Made by a program: the position numbers and the translations under genes. Source: Cryptomeria japonica (taxonomy: Eukaryota > Streptophyta > Pinopsida > Cupressales > Cupressaceae). From it: a DNA stretch of 64,000 nucleotides. Positions 12,640-23,876 of the stretch are shown one piece after another. The stretch spans positions 62,001-126,000 of the forward strand of contig NW_026729184.1 of the NCBI RefSeq assembly GCF_030272615.1, given 5' to 3'. Below the pieces are notes generated by a model. It had not been told where the DNA came from and did no database searches. It saw nothing but the letters and a program-made list of their open reading frames with translations. Position 1 is the stretch's first letter. Every line of letters starts with the position of its first letter.

Positions 12640-13237
12640 TATAACAAATAAAGGTTTTGATTTCCAAGGAGAGGATCATCTACCCCCTCATATGTTTGAT
12701 ATCAAATTAGGTGTTACAATTCATAATCCTCCTAAGAAAGGGGCCCTTTGATACATTCAAGCTTGGGAGTGACCTCAGTGAAGATGTAAGGCTAAATGCC
12801 TATGTACAATTCATGAGTGATGATGAAATTATAAATACCAGAGAGTTCAGGTAGTTTGGGGTCATACTAGAGAGCAATAAACAAGGAAGGGCATCAAGCT
12901 CAATGACCTAAGGGATGATGAAAGGTTGAGAATTAATGATGAGTTGTTGAAAGCTTCCAAAGAGAAATTTTCTATTATGACCCTTCAAATGGGGAGATAG
13001 ATTGTAAAAATAAGTGTAGTATTCCTTTTGGAAGGATGGAATATCTCCTCTGCTATAATTTTTGATGAAATAAGGAGGAGACATGATATTGACTTGGAAG
13101 CAATTGATCCAATGCAGAGAGATAAGGTGCTCTTAGGAGTGATTTTTGATGATCATCTTGATCAATTAGTTATTTGGTGTCTTCATCCTATCACAAAGAG
13201 GCCAAGAATGAGTCATGAGATGGACCAATTATTTTGG
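12640..13237. other. Unassigned stretch with a weak plus-strand frame
   Basis: A 78-codon frame at 13028-13264 and an interrupted frame upstream (about 12750-13020) give acidic, leucine-containing peptide with no motif I recognise. The end of the frame runs into the D repeat, which argues against a real gene end. It could be decayed transposon coding sequence. I do not call a gene. Confidence 0.25.
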
Positions 13238-14215
13238 GATTATTCCAGTCTTATTTTAATATAATTCTTTTTTAAATATAAAATTTTCATAATATTTTAA
13301 TAATAAGTCAATTTAATAATACAGGTTTCTTGAATATTAGTTTATTACATATGAGAAAAATGACAAGTATTAAAGGACAAAACTCGTCATGTTTGGTGAA
13401 TGGGGTTTTACAAATCAATATACAACATAGTCGAATTTGAATAAGTTAAAAACTGATGTAAAGTCATTGTAAGCTGATCAAGGCCGGCCTTCATATTTAA
13501 TGGCTAATCTGTTCAAAGTCTTGGTAAATGTCATCTGAAATTGAAGAGGGCCAAGCTCAAATGATGTGGAAAGCTTTATATTTATTTTATAATTGTTTCT
13601 GAGTTCAGCACAGATCAAAATGAAGATGCTTAGTTTGTCCACTACTCTTGTTTTTCTCTGTAGTCAGAGCTTACCATTCATCACATACCATCAAGATGAT
13701 ATTTAATACCCTTAAGGGACAAAAACTTAGCGTATTGAATGGGTAATCCAAAATGATATTTAGAATGTCTGTATTAAAGTCTTGGCCAATGTCGGCTAAG
13801 ATTTAATCGTATATTAGAAATCTGAACACTCATTACCTTCAGCAGCATAGACTTCTGACCATAACAATTGAGGGAGCTTGCAGTCAAAACAGAGATTTGG
13901 CAATCTTTTCCTTAGTTGTTTATGAGATCAAAAATTGGCTTTAGTTTGTGTTTTTCTCTCTACCCACTCCTTAACGTTCATCACATCCCATCAAGATGAT
14001 AACCCATTTTTCTAGAAGAAAAGGACGTTCATGGAGATTAGATCTCAATGGCATACGTAGGAGGACAATGACAATCTGATTTAGAATGGATATTACAAAA
14101 CTTTTGGTGCTAAACAATAAAATAAATTAATAAAAAAGGCCAAAAAAAACTATAGTAATTTATAGTTGTGAAATGTAAGCTTAAGTAATTCTAATGTAAT
14201 GATGAAATTTATATA
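13238..14215. repeat. D repeat, copy a
   Basis: It starts ttccagtcttattttaat and matches 48374-49207 almost throughout, including gtaaagtcattgtaagctga and the aaggccggcc block (about 13480). Similar but more diverged copies are at 17979-18735 and 32440-32870. No coding capacity seen. This copy lies inside the 5 kb insertion, while copies b and d form the right end of R1, so D also moves or duplicates separately from R1. Confidence 0.8.
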
Positions 14216-16770
14216 TTTATATATTTTGGATCATGTAGATCTAGTTTGGGATGGACATAGAGATCTACTAGGACTTTCTCTTGAGAGTACTTGAAGTGGC
14301 AACGATTCTTGGCTTTCTCATTATCTCATATAAGTAGATTAATTGCAGTATTAGAGGTTCCATTAATTAGGCCCATTCCTAATTATTTATGCAACATGAT
14401 AGGAAGCCTCAAGGCAAAATTTGAAGTGGTCAAACAAGTCTTTATTATCCACATGATGTACATACAAAAGATAGGAGATGTGCTCAAAAGTTTTTAGTGC
14501 TTGGTCATAAGCCACATGACTATCTTGTTTGGCAAAGGGAGGAGAAAAGTGGAACGAAGAACGATCTTTGGACCTAAGTAAGAATGAAATATATATATAT
14601 TAGAACAAAAGAGGACCAAATATTTTCTAATATCATTACAGATGTACAACTCCTCTGAGAAAGTTGGGGTCATATATGGATGCACTGCCAAGATTGCACT
14701 TTAGAATGATAAGAATGGAGGTGGTAAGGTCAAAGATAGAAGATAAATACTTCCAGCAACATATTAGACGACTTAAATAATTCAAGTAGCATGGATTTGA
14801 TTATCTCTAAAACTTTCTCTTTTCCTTCAAATTTTTCAAATTTTGAAATTTGCAGTTTCCAGCTTTTTTTTAATTTGTTGCTCCCTTTTGCTTTTCTCGA
14901 GTGTAATAAGGTTAAAAAGGAATATTTCTTGGATGAATCACAAATATTTGATCTCTCTGAAGATATTAAATTTTATCCTTCTTATTAAATGCATATTTTT
15001 TATAAGAGTTTGTAAGTTACTCTCTATTAATGTGTATTTTAATAGGTCTATAGGGTTATCATACTTTTCAGCTTGATAAGGGAGATTGAGAAATGAAAAG
15101 GAGGTTTCTAGATCATCTCCAAAACCTACCACCGGTGGAGGAAGATAGAGGAATGTCTATTCTTGTCAAGGAACTCAAAAGGTTGTTTGTTTTTTTCTTG
15201 TCGGGTGATTACCTAATATTTTTATATTGTAAAAGGCTCGAAGCTTGTTGCATCCTCACTTTTTATATAAGAGGATAATCAAAGCCCTTTTTTCTTCTTC
15301 TTATTCTTTGACTTCTAAACACACTACTAAGCTCAAAAAATTCTAATAGAGATGCAAGTATATTGATTCACCAATGGTGAATAATATGCAAAAGAACTCA
15401 CAGTTTTTACAATATAGTACTGTAATCAGTTACATGTCCTACTTGGAATAATCTTGCAAAGGATATGTATAAGTACTTTAGAATTATATAAACATCTTGA
15501 TTTCAAATTAAATGATTTCCAAGTTGTTCCTTTTACTTGTTATCCAGAATCTGATATGAATTAATGAAATTAAGGAATTTTTATTCATGTGTCTACACTA
15601 TGTTATTGAGTTTGAATAAGTTTTAGTTTATTCTATAGTAGAAGATTAAAATTGCTTACTCTATTCAAAAGGATCCTATGTAGAGAACAAGTATTAAGTT
15701 GCAATTGGGAGATTCATTTCACGCTATGATTGATATCAGATATTAGTCATATTAGGCAAAAGATAGTGCAGAGTCTATACATTTATTATTGTAATAATGG
15801 TTCATCTAGCCCAATGGATAAGGAATTGATCATGGTATTTTATTATTAACTGTGGCAAAAGGGAAAATTTTATCTAAAATTCAATTAGAGATTTTATTTT
15901 ATGAATTTCATTTTGAAAAATTAGGATAGTTAGTTCTCATAGTGATCAGAATATATAAAAAGGTGAAAGCTTCATCCTAAAGGTTTTAAAGTTTATTGAA
16001 TCACTCAATAGGCTATGAACATATCTATTATAGTATTGAACAAGTCATAAATATCAAGGATGCTATTAAAAGGGACAACCACCTAGTTCCTAAAGAGCAT
16101 AAAGTGTAGAGAGAGTGACTAGTTCCTTATCCCTAGTTATTACTATGTCAATTCGTCTACTAATCCAGGGCTTTGAAGATTAAGGTTGGCATCTCATAGA
16201 GGGATTTTGGAGTAATTAGTTGGAAACACCAACACCCTACACACCCCTTCATATCACTTGGATATAAATGCCCATCCTTTGCTTGTCCTTTTTTCTCTAT
16301 TAAATACTTTATAATATCTATGGTATCAAACTCAATACCAAATCTTAATTACCTAGAAAACAAACTTTGGAAATTTGTCTTCTCCTACTGAGCTACCAAG
16401 AGGGAACCCCCAAAGTTGAGATCTTAGTCTATGCTTCATTTTGGTCCACCAAAGATGTGGCTCTAGATGTCAAATTTTCTACCATCTACTGCATTAAATT
16501 CACCATTTTTAAAAATTTATTTATTGTCTCCCATTCTATTAAATGATGAATCTGGCATGATGTTCCATTAATAATCTCACATTTTGAAGAAAGAAATCAA
16601 CCTCCACAATCTATTCAAATCACCTGAATGTAAATCTCAAAATTCACTAGTCATATCCCATCATCAATCTTAGACTCATCAATTTGATATTAAATTCATC
16701 GCATCATTATTATCACGCTCTGATACCAACCAATCTATCCAATCAACGATTCAAAATAAAAATTTAACTT
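14216..16770. other. AT-rich stretch, nothing identified
   Basis: Short frames at 14291-14497, 14494-14691, 14791-15278 and their complements show no recognisable domain, start context or similarity to each other. A sequence resembling a retroelement primer site is at 16717-16728 but has no LTR or coding sequence beside it. Read as decayed transposon or LINE 3' sequence inside the 5 kb insertion. Confidence 0.5.
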
Positions 16771-16780
16771 CACCACTTCA

Positions 16781-16962
16781 GCCAAACAATCGTCTAAAAA
16801 AGCCACTTTAACTTTGCCATCCTGCCAGTCTAGTCAATACGCTAGAAAGGTAAGCCAACTTTGCCACCCCAGCCAAACAATTTTCTAAAAAAGACACCTT
16901 AACTTTGCCACCCTACCAGTCTAGTCAATGAACTAGAAAGGTAAGCCAACTTTGCCACCTTA
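16781..16962. repeat. Two-copy tandem repeat, 91-base unit
   Basis: Units 16781-16871 and 16872-16962 share gccaaacaat, the ctttaactttgcca-like block, ccagtctagtcaat and ctagaaaggtaagccaac, with a few substitutions. It lies just downstream, in minus sense, of the LINE RNase H relic and may be part of that LINE's 3' region. Confidence 0.75.
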
Positions 16963-17049
16963 GCATATGGCCATCCAAAAAGGCAACATGTTGTCATCAT
17001 ATCAACTAAAAATTAATATTCCTTTAACTTATCATTCAATTTTAGAAGC

Positions 17050-17433
17050 TCGCTTGGATAAATTATCTACCCAATCATTCACTTCTCTATAAATGTGGCT
17101 TAATTTTAAATCTTTGAATTTTCTAATTAATTCCTTAATCGAATGTAGTCATCATGCCAGCATCCAATTAGGAGTATGGCTCATTCAAATTACATTCATT
17201 GATATCATTGAGTCACCTTCTAAATGAAATTTCTTAGCCCCCATCTTTAACCCCATTTGTAGCCCAAGTAGCATTACTCTAAATTTTGCCATGTTATTGG
17301 TAGTCTCCTCCAAGGCCCTAAAATTTTCAACAATAATATTATCATTCTCATCCCTAGAAATACATCCAATTCCTCCTAGACCAGGGTTACCCTTGGTTGC
17401 CCCATAGAAAATTTATTTTGACCCATCTAGGTT
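17050..17433 (-). pseudogene. LINE RNase H domain relic
   Basis: Minus-strand translation gives, in order, NLDGSK, GNPGLGGIGCISRDE, a stretch with NNMAKFRVMLLGLQMG, then FHLEGDSMISMN and a tail with HIYREVNDWVDNLS. This is the order of the RNase H (RVT_3) domain at the C-terminus of plant L1-type LINE ORF2: DGS..GNPG, the helix with a conserved acidic residue (here replaced by K in AKF), EGDS and the final D. There are several in-frame stops, so it is dead. It is the only LINE coding part kept, fitting a strong 5' truncation. The C-terminal D-containing motif agrees with the intact-looking one at 33318-33776. Confidence 0.75.
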
Positions 17434-17507
17434 CTAGGGCCTTCCACTTAGTCTCAATCTTGGAGGAGGAAGGGTGATTAAGTAGCCCAAGCCCATTAGC
17501 AAGGGAA

Positions 17508-18750
17508 ACAATCCAAAAATATTAAGACTATTACAAATGTAAAGTATGAATGTTATAGATTGTGATATGAATTGAGTAGACATTACCACACTACACTAGC
17601 CCTAGTATGGTGTGGTAGTTGCTGAAAATATGACCTCGCCATTAATCTTTAAAATTGATTTTCTTTAAAAGGAATGTTTCACTTAACAATATGCATTCTC
17701 CCTTTCAAACTTGTAGTCTCTCAAATGAGCATAACAAAAGGGAGACTAATAAAAATTTGAGATAATCCAAAATAATCATTACCTTCTCTTTCCAACTAAT
17801 CCTAAGGTTGAGTATTATCTTAGAGTTATCTATCAAGTTTACTTAAATTTTAATTATATTTTACCACTTATATCCATATTCCATTCAAATGCTACATCTA
17901 AGAATTTTATAAATCGAGTCAACATAGAAACACAAAATATGGCCAACTCATAATTAAACTTTAATATTACATGAACTTATTGTTCCAGTCTTATTTTATA
18001 TAATTGTTTTTTAATATAAAATTGGATAATATGTTAATAATAAGTCAATTTAATAATACGACTATCTTGAATATTAGTTTATTACATATGAGAAAAATGA
18101 CAAGTATTAAAGGACAAAACTTGTCATGTTTGGCGAATGGGCCTTTACAAATCAATTATATATAACATATTTGAATTCGTAGAAGTTAAAAACTGATGTA
18201 AAGTCATTGCAAGCTAATTGTGGTTGGTCTTCATATTGAATGGCTAATCCAAAATGATATTTTCCAATTTTTGTGTCAAAGCCTTGGCCAATGTCCTCTT
18301 AAATTGAACAAGGGCAAGCTAAGATAGCTTGGAAAGATTTATATTTATTTCTTAATTGTTTTTTTGTGTTTAGCATAGATCAAACTCAAGATATCTTAGT
18401 TTATCCCTTGTTCTTGTTTTCCTCTATACTCAAAGCTTACCATTATCACACCCTTAAAGAACAAAACTTAACATATTGAATGGTTTGATCCAAAATGATA
18501 TTTAGAATGCCTATATTAAAGTCTTGGTTGAGGTAGGCTAAGATTTAACTGTAAATTAGAAATATAACACTCACTACCTTCACCAAGATAGATTTATGAC
18601 CATTTCAACTTTTTAATAACAATTTGAGGATCTTGTGGTAAAAGCAATGACTTGGAAACAATTTCCTTAGTTGTTTATGAGATCAGTACCAATCAAAAAA
18701 TGTCTTTAGCTTGTCTTCTAGTCTTGTTTTTTTATATCCATAGACTAATA
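17508..18750. repeat. R1 repeat copy A, third segment (includes D repeat copy b)
   Basis: 17521-17978 matches 47911-48370 (blocks ctattacaaatgtaaagt, atctttaaaattgatttt). 17979-18735 is D repeat copy b and matches 48374 onward, though more diverged and shorter than copy d. This closes R1 copy A after the 5 kb insertion. Confidence 0.75.
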
Positions 18751-20819
18751 ATTGTCTAGATGTATGGTATGTACATGGTTTAGTTTTCTACACATGTTTT
18801 ATAATTTCGGTGAGGAATGAAATCACTTTGATTGGCTTATATATGTTTCTTAAGGAGTTAGATGAAGGTTATTTATGCTTTTGGTCTTTATTCTATGGTT
18901 GAGAAAAATTGTCTAAGGGTCAAACAACATATTTTCCTAAGTCTGCAAGTTATTATTTTGGTCCACAATCCTATGCCTTGTAGGGTTTGGCCTTGTGGTT
19001 TTCAAGATATGATTTTCAATCACTAAGTAGCTATTTCCAGGATTTTCATGTCATAATATATTCTACAATAGGTGTTAGATGTGGCTATTGTCTAGTTTAT
19101 GCTAGAAAAATGTAATATATCTCTAATGTTCACTAGAATTATTTTGTAGAATTATTTTAGAGAGTTTCATACCTTAGGTAAGAACTTATCATTTTAAGTT
19201 TTTTAAGTGTATTTAGTCTCTATCCTTACAAGGATATGCTTTCTATCTCACCATCACAATTATGGAAGAGGAAATACTAAAATGATATTTGACTTAGGAA
19301 ATCCCGTATATAGAAGAACAACTTCCCCTTTGTTTGTCTTTAGGTCCAAATTTGACAATGAAAAGTTATAAACAAATAAAGTAGACATTGAAAAATTATC
19401 TCAAACTTCAAATGCATGAAAACCTTGAAACACATGTTTGCAACACCCCTATCCTATTGGTTTTACCCTAGTTTCAAGGAGGCATGTGTGTAGATCCTTC
19501 TGATCCTATTTTGGTTGTCTCCAAACCATCCAATGTCTTTAGAAACAAGTACACAATGCTTCCATCTGACATAGTCAACTCTAGATATTAATTCTAGGTT
19601 CTTCTCTATATGTACATTCTAGATCTATATTATTGTTTTTATATTTTATGTTACATTTTATCTATATAACTCAAGTTTATTACATACATTCAACAACCTC
19701 AATCTCTTGCAATAAAGGAGTTCATAATATCTATGCCTAACTCTCCTTTGAGGGATAATAGCTAGGCCTTACATGTTCTAATATAATGTAGCATTGAGAC
19801 CTTCTAGGTCGTATTGATTAGTCTAGGGATCTTATTTCCTCTATTTTAATCCTATCACATGTGTATCTTTCCATGATATAAGGATGTCTCCCAATAAGTT
19901 AATATTCAATCATCACATAATAGAGATATATTGGCATCTGTAAATTGGAAAATTGGACTCTAGTGACTCCCCACCTAGGACAGAGAAAGGAAGTCACTAG
20001 GATGATTTTCACTTGGATGAACTTTACATTCAAAAGAGGGGCTTGAATCCACTAGATCCAAATCCAAGGGAAACAAGGATGTGAATTCCAAGTGGATTGC
20101 AAGGGTTCAAGAGTGATTTACCCTCTTTTGTATATGATAAAGTTGACTTGTTGACTATGTGGAACAAAGAGAGAGATTGAGTGAAATGAGGAGCTATCAG
20201 TTTGGGATCACATTGTAACTTCGAATATAAGCTAATTAGATTGATACGGATCTTCCATGCAATTTTGGAGAAAAGTTATCAGGACCGTGGTGACAATGTA
20301 CATGGTCCTCCACAAAATCCATGAAATGAAAAGGGTTCTTTCATCTCTACAAATGAAGCCCAAACCTGCAATTACAACTGTACACCTGCAACCTACACAT
20401 AGAAAAGAGAGGGAGAGGGGTTGTGGATAGGGTTTTGCCTCAGGCAAACCCTGGTTGAGGAATCAACCTTGAAAGAAAGTAATTGCAAATGCTTGAATGT
20501 AAACAATGGAATTGTATACCTTGTAGATCTGCAGCTTGTTGATGATGATTTCTTTTCTTCTTGAATGTAATCATAAGTGTTGTATGAAATGGCATGTAAC
20601 ATGAAAAAACCCTAACACACACGCATTCTTTCAAATGAATATTGTAATATTGATCCCATGGATGGATGAAGAACACTTGAATGCTTGAATACTTGATCAT
20701 GTATATTTTTTCCTATGCTTTCTTATCATCCCTTTGCTTGAATTTTGCCTCCTTGCAAATGAGAAAACCAACTCCCTTTGATGCATGCCTTAGAAGATTA
20801 ATTCATCTCACCAAAAGTC
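18751..20819. other. No gene identified; probable decayed repeats
   Basis: Mostly AT-rich, with short frames on the minus strand at 20232-20700 that overlap each other in different phases and show no domain. A somewhat more GC-rich part from about 19940 (tagtgactccccacc and agtcactagg nearby) resembles LTR sequence, but no ends, primer site or second copy were found. Confidence 0.4.
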
Positions 20820-21120
20820 GACATCGAGGAGATTTGGGATCCCAAAGTGCATATAGGGCCGAGGGGACCTATCTTGGGGCCACTCTAAGAGGGTGAGATA
20901 TGGGCACCACACCCTTGTGCAAGGGGGATATGGGTGCCATGCCCTTGTCATGCCCTATCTTGGGGCCCAGACAGGGTCTTGAGTCTATCTCAAGGCTCAA
21001 ACAAGAAGGGATCAATGGGGTGAACATGCATAAAGAGGTCTTGGTCAGAAAAGAGGGTGTTTTCGCCAAAGTGAGGACTTTGAATTTGGTTAAAATTGCA
21101 AGAGGCACAATTTTATGACA
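20820..21120. other. GC-richer island, probable LTR-element fragment
   Basis: This block is clearly more GC-rich than its surroundings and holds internal near-repeats (atcttggggcc at about 20871 and 20951; cccttgt and gatatgggtgcca variants at 20900-20950). Frames exist on both strands (20869-21118), which in a GC-richer repeat is expected by chance. No protein motif was found. It is probably part of a gypsy-type LTR, but that is only an impression from composition. Confidence 0.3.
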
Positions 21121-23860
21121 CTACAACATCATTAAGACATCCCTCCCCCTCTCTCTATGACCTCCAAACAAAATCACCCTACAATGAATTGTCTAACACC
21201 TACTATGAATACTCTATGTGATCCATCTATTTGTATTTTCCTATCCTTTGTTGCCCAAAGATAGAGGACTCCCCAAATTGCTAATAGGTTAGAGCACTAC
21301 AATGTGATCCCATGCGCAAATTTATATTAAAGCCACATGCCCTAGACCCCATCCATCTTTTTAAATGATTAAATGCAAATCCTTTTTATAAATGGCTCAT
21401 GCAAGCCCCCATGCAAATAGTTGCCTACACTCCACCATATCTATAATGAATTTGGCTATGCTAATGTGGAAAGAGCATCCTCCCTTCCTAAGCAGATTAA
21501 TACTACTAACAAGAGCTAGCATCATCAATGGGAAATTTACAATCATCCCTCTATATGCATCCATATTTAGTGTCTTAGGTCTCCTCGCTCGAGGTCTTCT
21601 TTCCTATACGGTTGCTACAATATATTATTCACATCTACACTTAGTGTGTAAATTATTCAAGTTAAAATAAATTCTCTTAATATTCACCATACATCCCCAA
21701 GGGTAATTATTTTCTCCCTCATAACAAGATGAAAGGCGCTCATCTCGAATTGTCACCTCTCTACTAGTGTTGCAACCATAACCATGTGCTCAAATGGTTG
21801 TCATACTCACTATATACTCAACCTTATAAGCTCATGAAATATCACTTGATCTACACCTCCCAAGCTCATCGTCAAGCTCTATACTCCTGATTTCCACTCT
21901 TATGTCTCTAGTAACTGTAAATACCCTTGCATGATGTTCAATAACACCAATCAATCCCCATAAATCAGCTGATATACTTCTTTCCATGTATCACCATTCC
22001 CTAGCCTTTTCCCTCCTAAGCTCAATCATTGAGTTACCAAACACATTCATTAGGTTTTATATACATCAATTATGCTTTTACCTAATCATTATTTTACATA
22101 ATCATTATGATTACATGGCTACTATAATTTAGTAAAATTATTTCACATTTTATGGAGTCACTAATTAGCTTCACAACAACCACAACCCTTAACAAAGCCA
22201 CTCCATCCCTTAACATATCTACCAATTCATATTTTTACTACTTCAATAGTTGCATCATTTGACCTAATCTACCCCTTATTAATGACGCGTAAATGCATGA
22301 AATGATCAAGATGAGAGTATGTACCATTAGCCCTCACTCCTCCAGACATCAATACCATCTCACTCTCTTTACCTAGTACTCATTAATCCATGCATTCTCT
22401 ATCTGAACTTTGCTTCTCTTCTACCATGTTCTCACTTCACTATTAGCTAGGGTAAAAATTAATTTTTTTACCCCTAGCCCCATTTATTCAACCCATTTCA
22501 TTATTTTTTATTCCATTTATTCCTCCCATCTCCTTTTTTCATTATCTTTCTCTTTTTATCCATATTTTTTCTCTTTTATCCATTTTTTAACCCACCTACC
22601 CTCTCAAGGGGGAATCCATCTTTCACCACATTTCTTCTATTTCTTCTATACCAAAGCATCTTTTCTCTTCTTAATTCTTAGAGTGACCTATATTTTATTT
22701 TTCTTCAAAATAAAGTTATTTTAACATCATTTCAAATATAATTGAAATGCAAACACCTCAAACTAACACTTTGTTGGACTTGATAATTCCTTTGATTATT
22801 GATCATTTACATTTGATCAATTATTCTCATTCTTGTCGTCAATATTATTTAAATATTCTTTATTATTTAAAATATTTTCCACTAATTTTGTTATTCTTGT
22901 TTCTCATCTAAAATTATTATTTCATTGATCTCTAAGGTCTAACCCTTGGTAAATAATTATTTGAAAATGATTTAATTAGACCTTTTAATCCTCTTCATCA
23001 ATTAAATAAATAATTTTATTTATTTGATTGATCATCTTGTTCACTTTCTATTTTCTAATCTAATTCTCTATATCTCTTAATGTCCCTCTAATCATGTACA
23101 CATTGGATAATCAATTATTAACTTTAGTTTTTAGCCACCCAAGTTTCTACCCATGTAATTAACATTGTGCACAAACACCACAAAGCAATTAGGCAAAACT
23201 AATTTAATAGTACAATTAGGAGATTAATATAGTTTATTAATGGATACCTATATTTTTTTCAATTTATTAATAGGCTAATATTGAGCATTTGTATTTTGTA
23301 ATGATTGACTAATTGAGGTTTTTTTAGGTTGTTCTGGTAGTGTCACATACAATTACACATAGAAGGATACCAATGAGATTGATTTAAGAGATAAGTGGTC
23401 ATATGTTGGTGACTTTTTTTAGCTAGTTGAAATTTAAATTATTAAAAAAAATATATAATTAAAATATAATTTATTGTAAAATTGTAAAATATTATGTATC
23501 TAATAACTACCTCTTAATAATTCAGTATGTAGATAGTGATTTCTAATAAGAGCTCATGTATTGCATTACAAAAACTTGTGAATTTAAAATATACGACAAC
23601 ATAGAAAAAAATTGTTAATTTGAATTATTATTTTTTGTTTAATATGATGAAATATTTTAATTTAATTTTCTATTAGAAAATCCATCTTCATCATTATTAA
23701 TTTGAAAAAAAACTAAAGAAAACAAAATAAAAAAATCTAGAAACATAACTTCTGATGAAATTATTAAGAAGTAATTTGTAGGCACTGATATCCCTAATCT
23801 ATTTATTCCTCCATTCCATTCTATTCTCTTCAATGGCCTTCTGTTTTTCCCCTGCCTCAC
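21121..23860. other. AT-rich region upstream of the receptor kinase, nothing identified
   Basis: No frame here (for example 21392-21670, 22410-22724) shows a domain; the second is a low-complexity Phe/Ser/Leu product of a pyrimidine-rich tract at 22440-22720. The part from about 23340 would hold the promoter of the receptor gene. A tatataatt run at about 23453-23461 is too far from the start codon to be called its TATA box with any confidence. Confidence 0.4.
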
Positions 23861-23876
23861 AAGAGTTTTGTCTTAC

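Larger units (their letters stand above)
12484..17507 (-). mobile_element. 5 kb insertion in R1, probable 5'-truncated LINE with nested material
   Basis: R1 copy B runs uninterrupted through this site (47890-47920). The two sides in copy A carry similar 15-16 base sequences: 12468-12483 (acatcccaacaatatt) and about 17508-17523 (acaatccaaaaatatt). A T-rich run follows the left one at once (12484-12495), as a poly(A) tail would on the minus strand, and a LINE RNase H domain lies near the right end. Together these fit a 5'-truncated LINE. The 4.5 kb between tail and RNase H is too long for a 3' UTR and includes a copy of the D repeat, so later insertions are likely. Confidence 0.55.

Noticed and set aside
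16717-16728. Primer binding site of another LTR element
   Set aside because: gctctgatacca is present, but no LTR-like sequence, gag or polypurine tract lies beside it.
22410-22724. 104-codon plus-strand ORF rich in Phe, Ser and Leu
   Set aside because: Low-complexity product of a pyrimidine-rich tract, with no domain or conservation signal.
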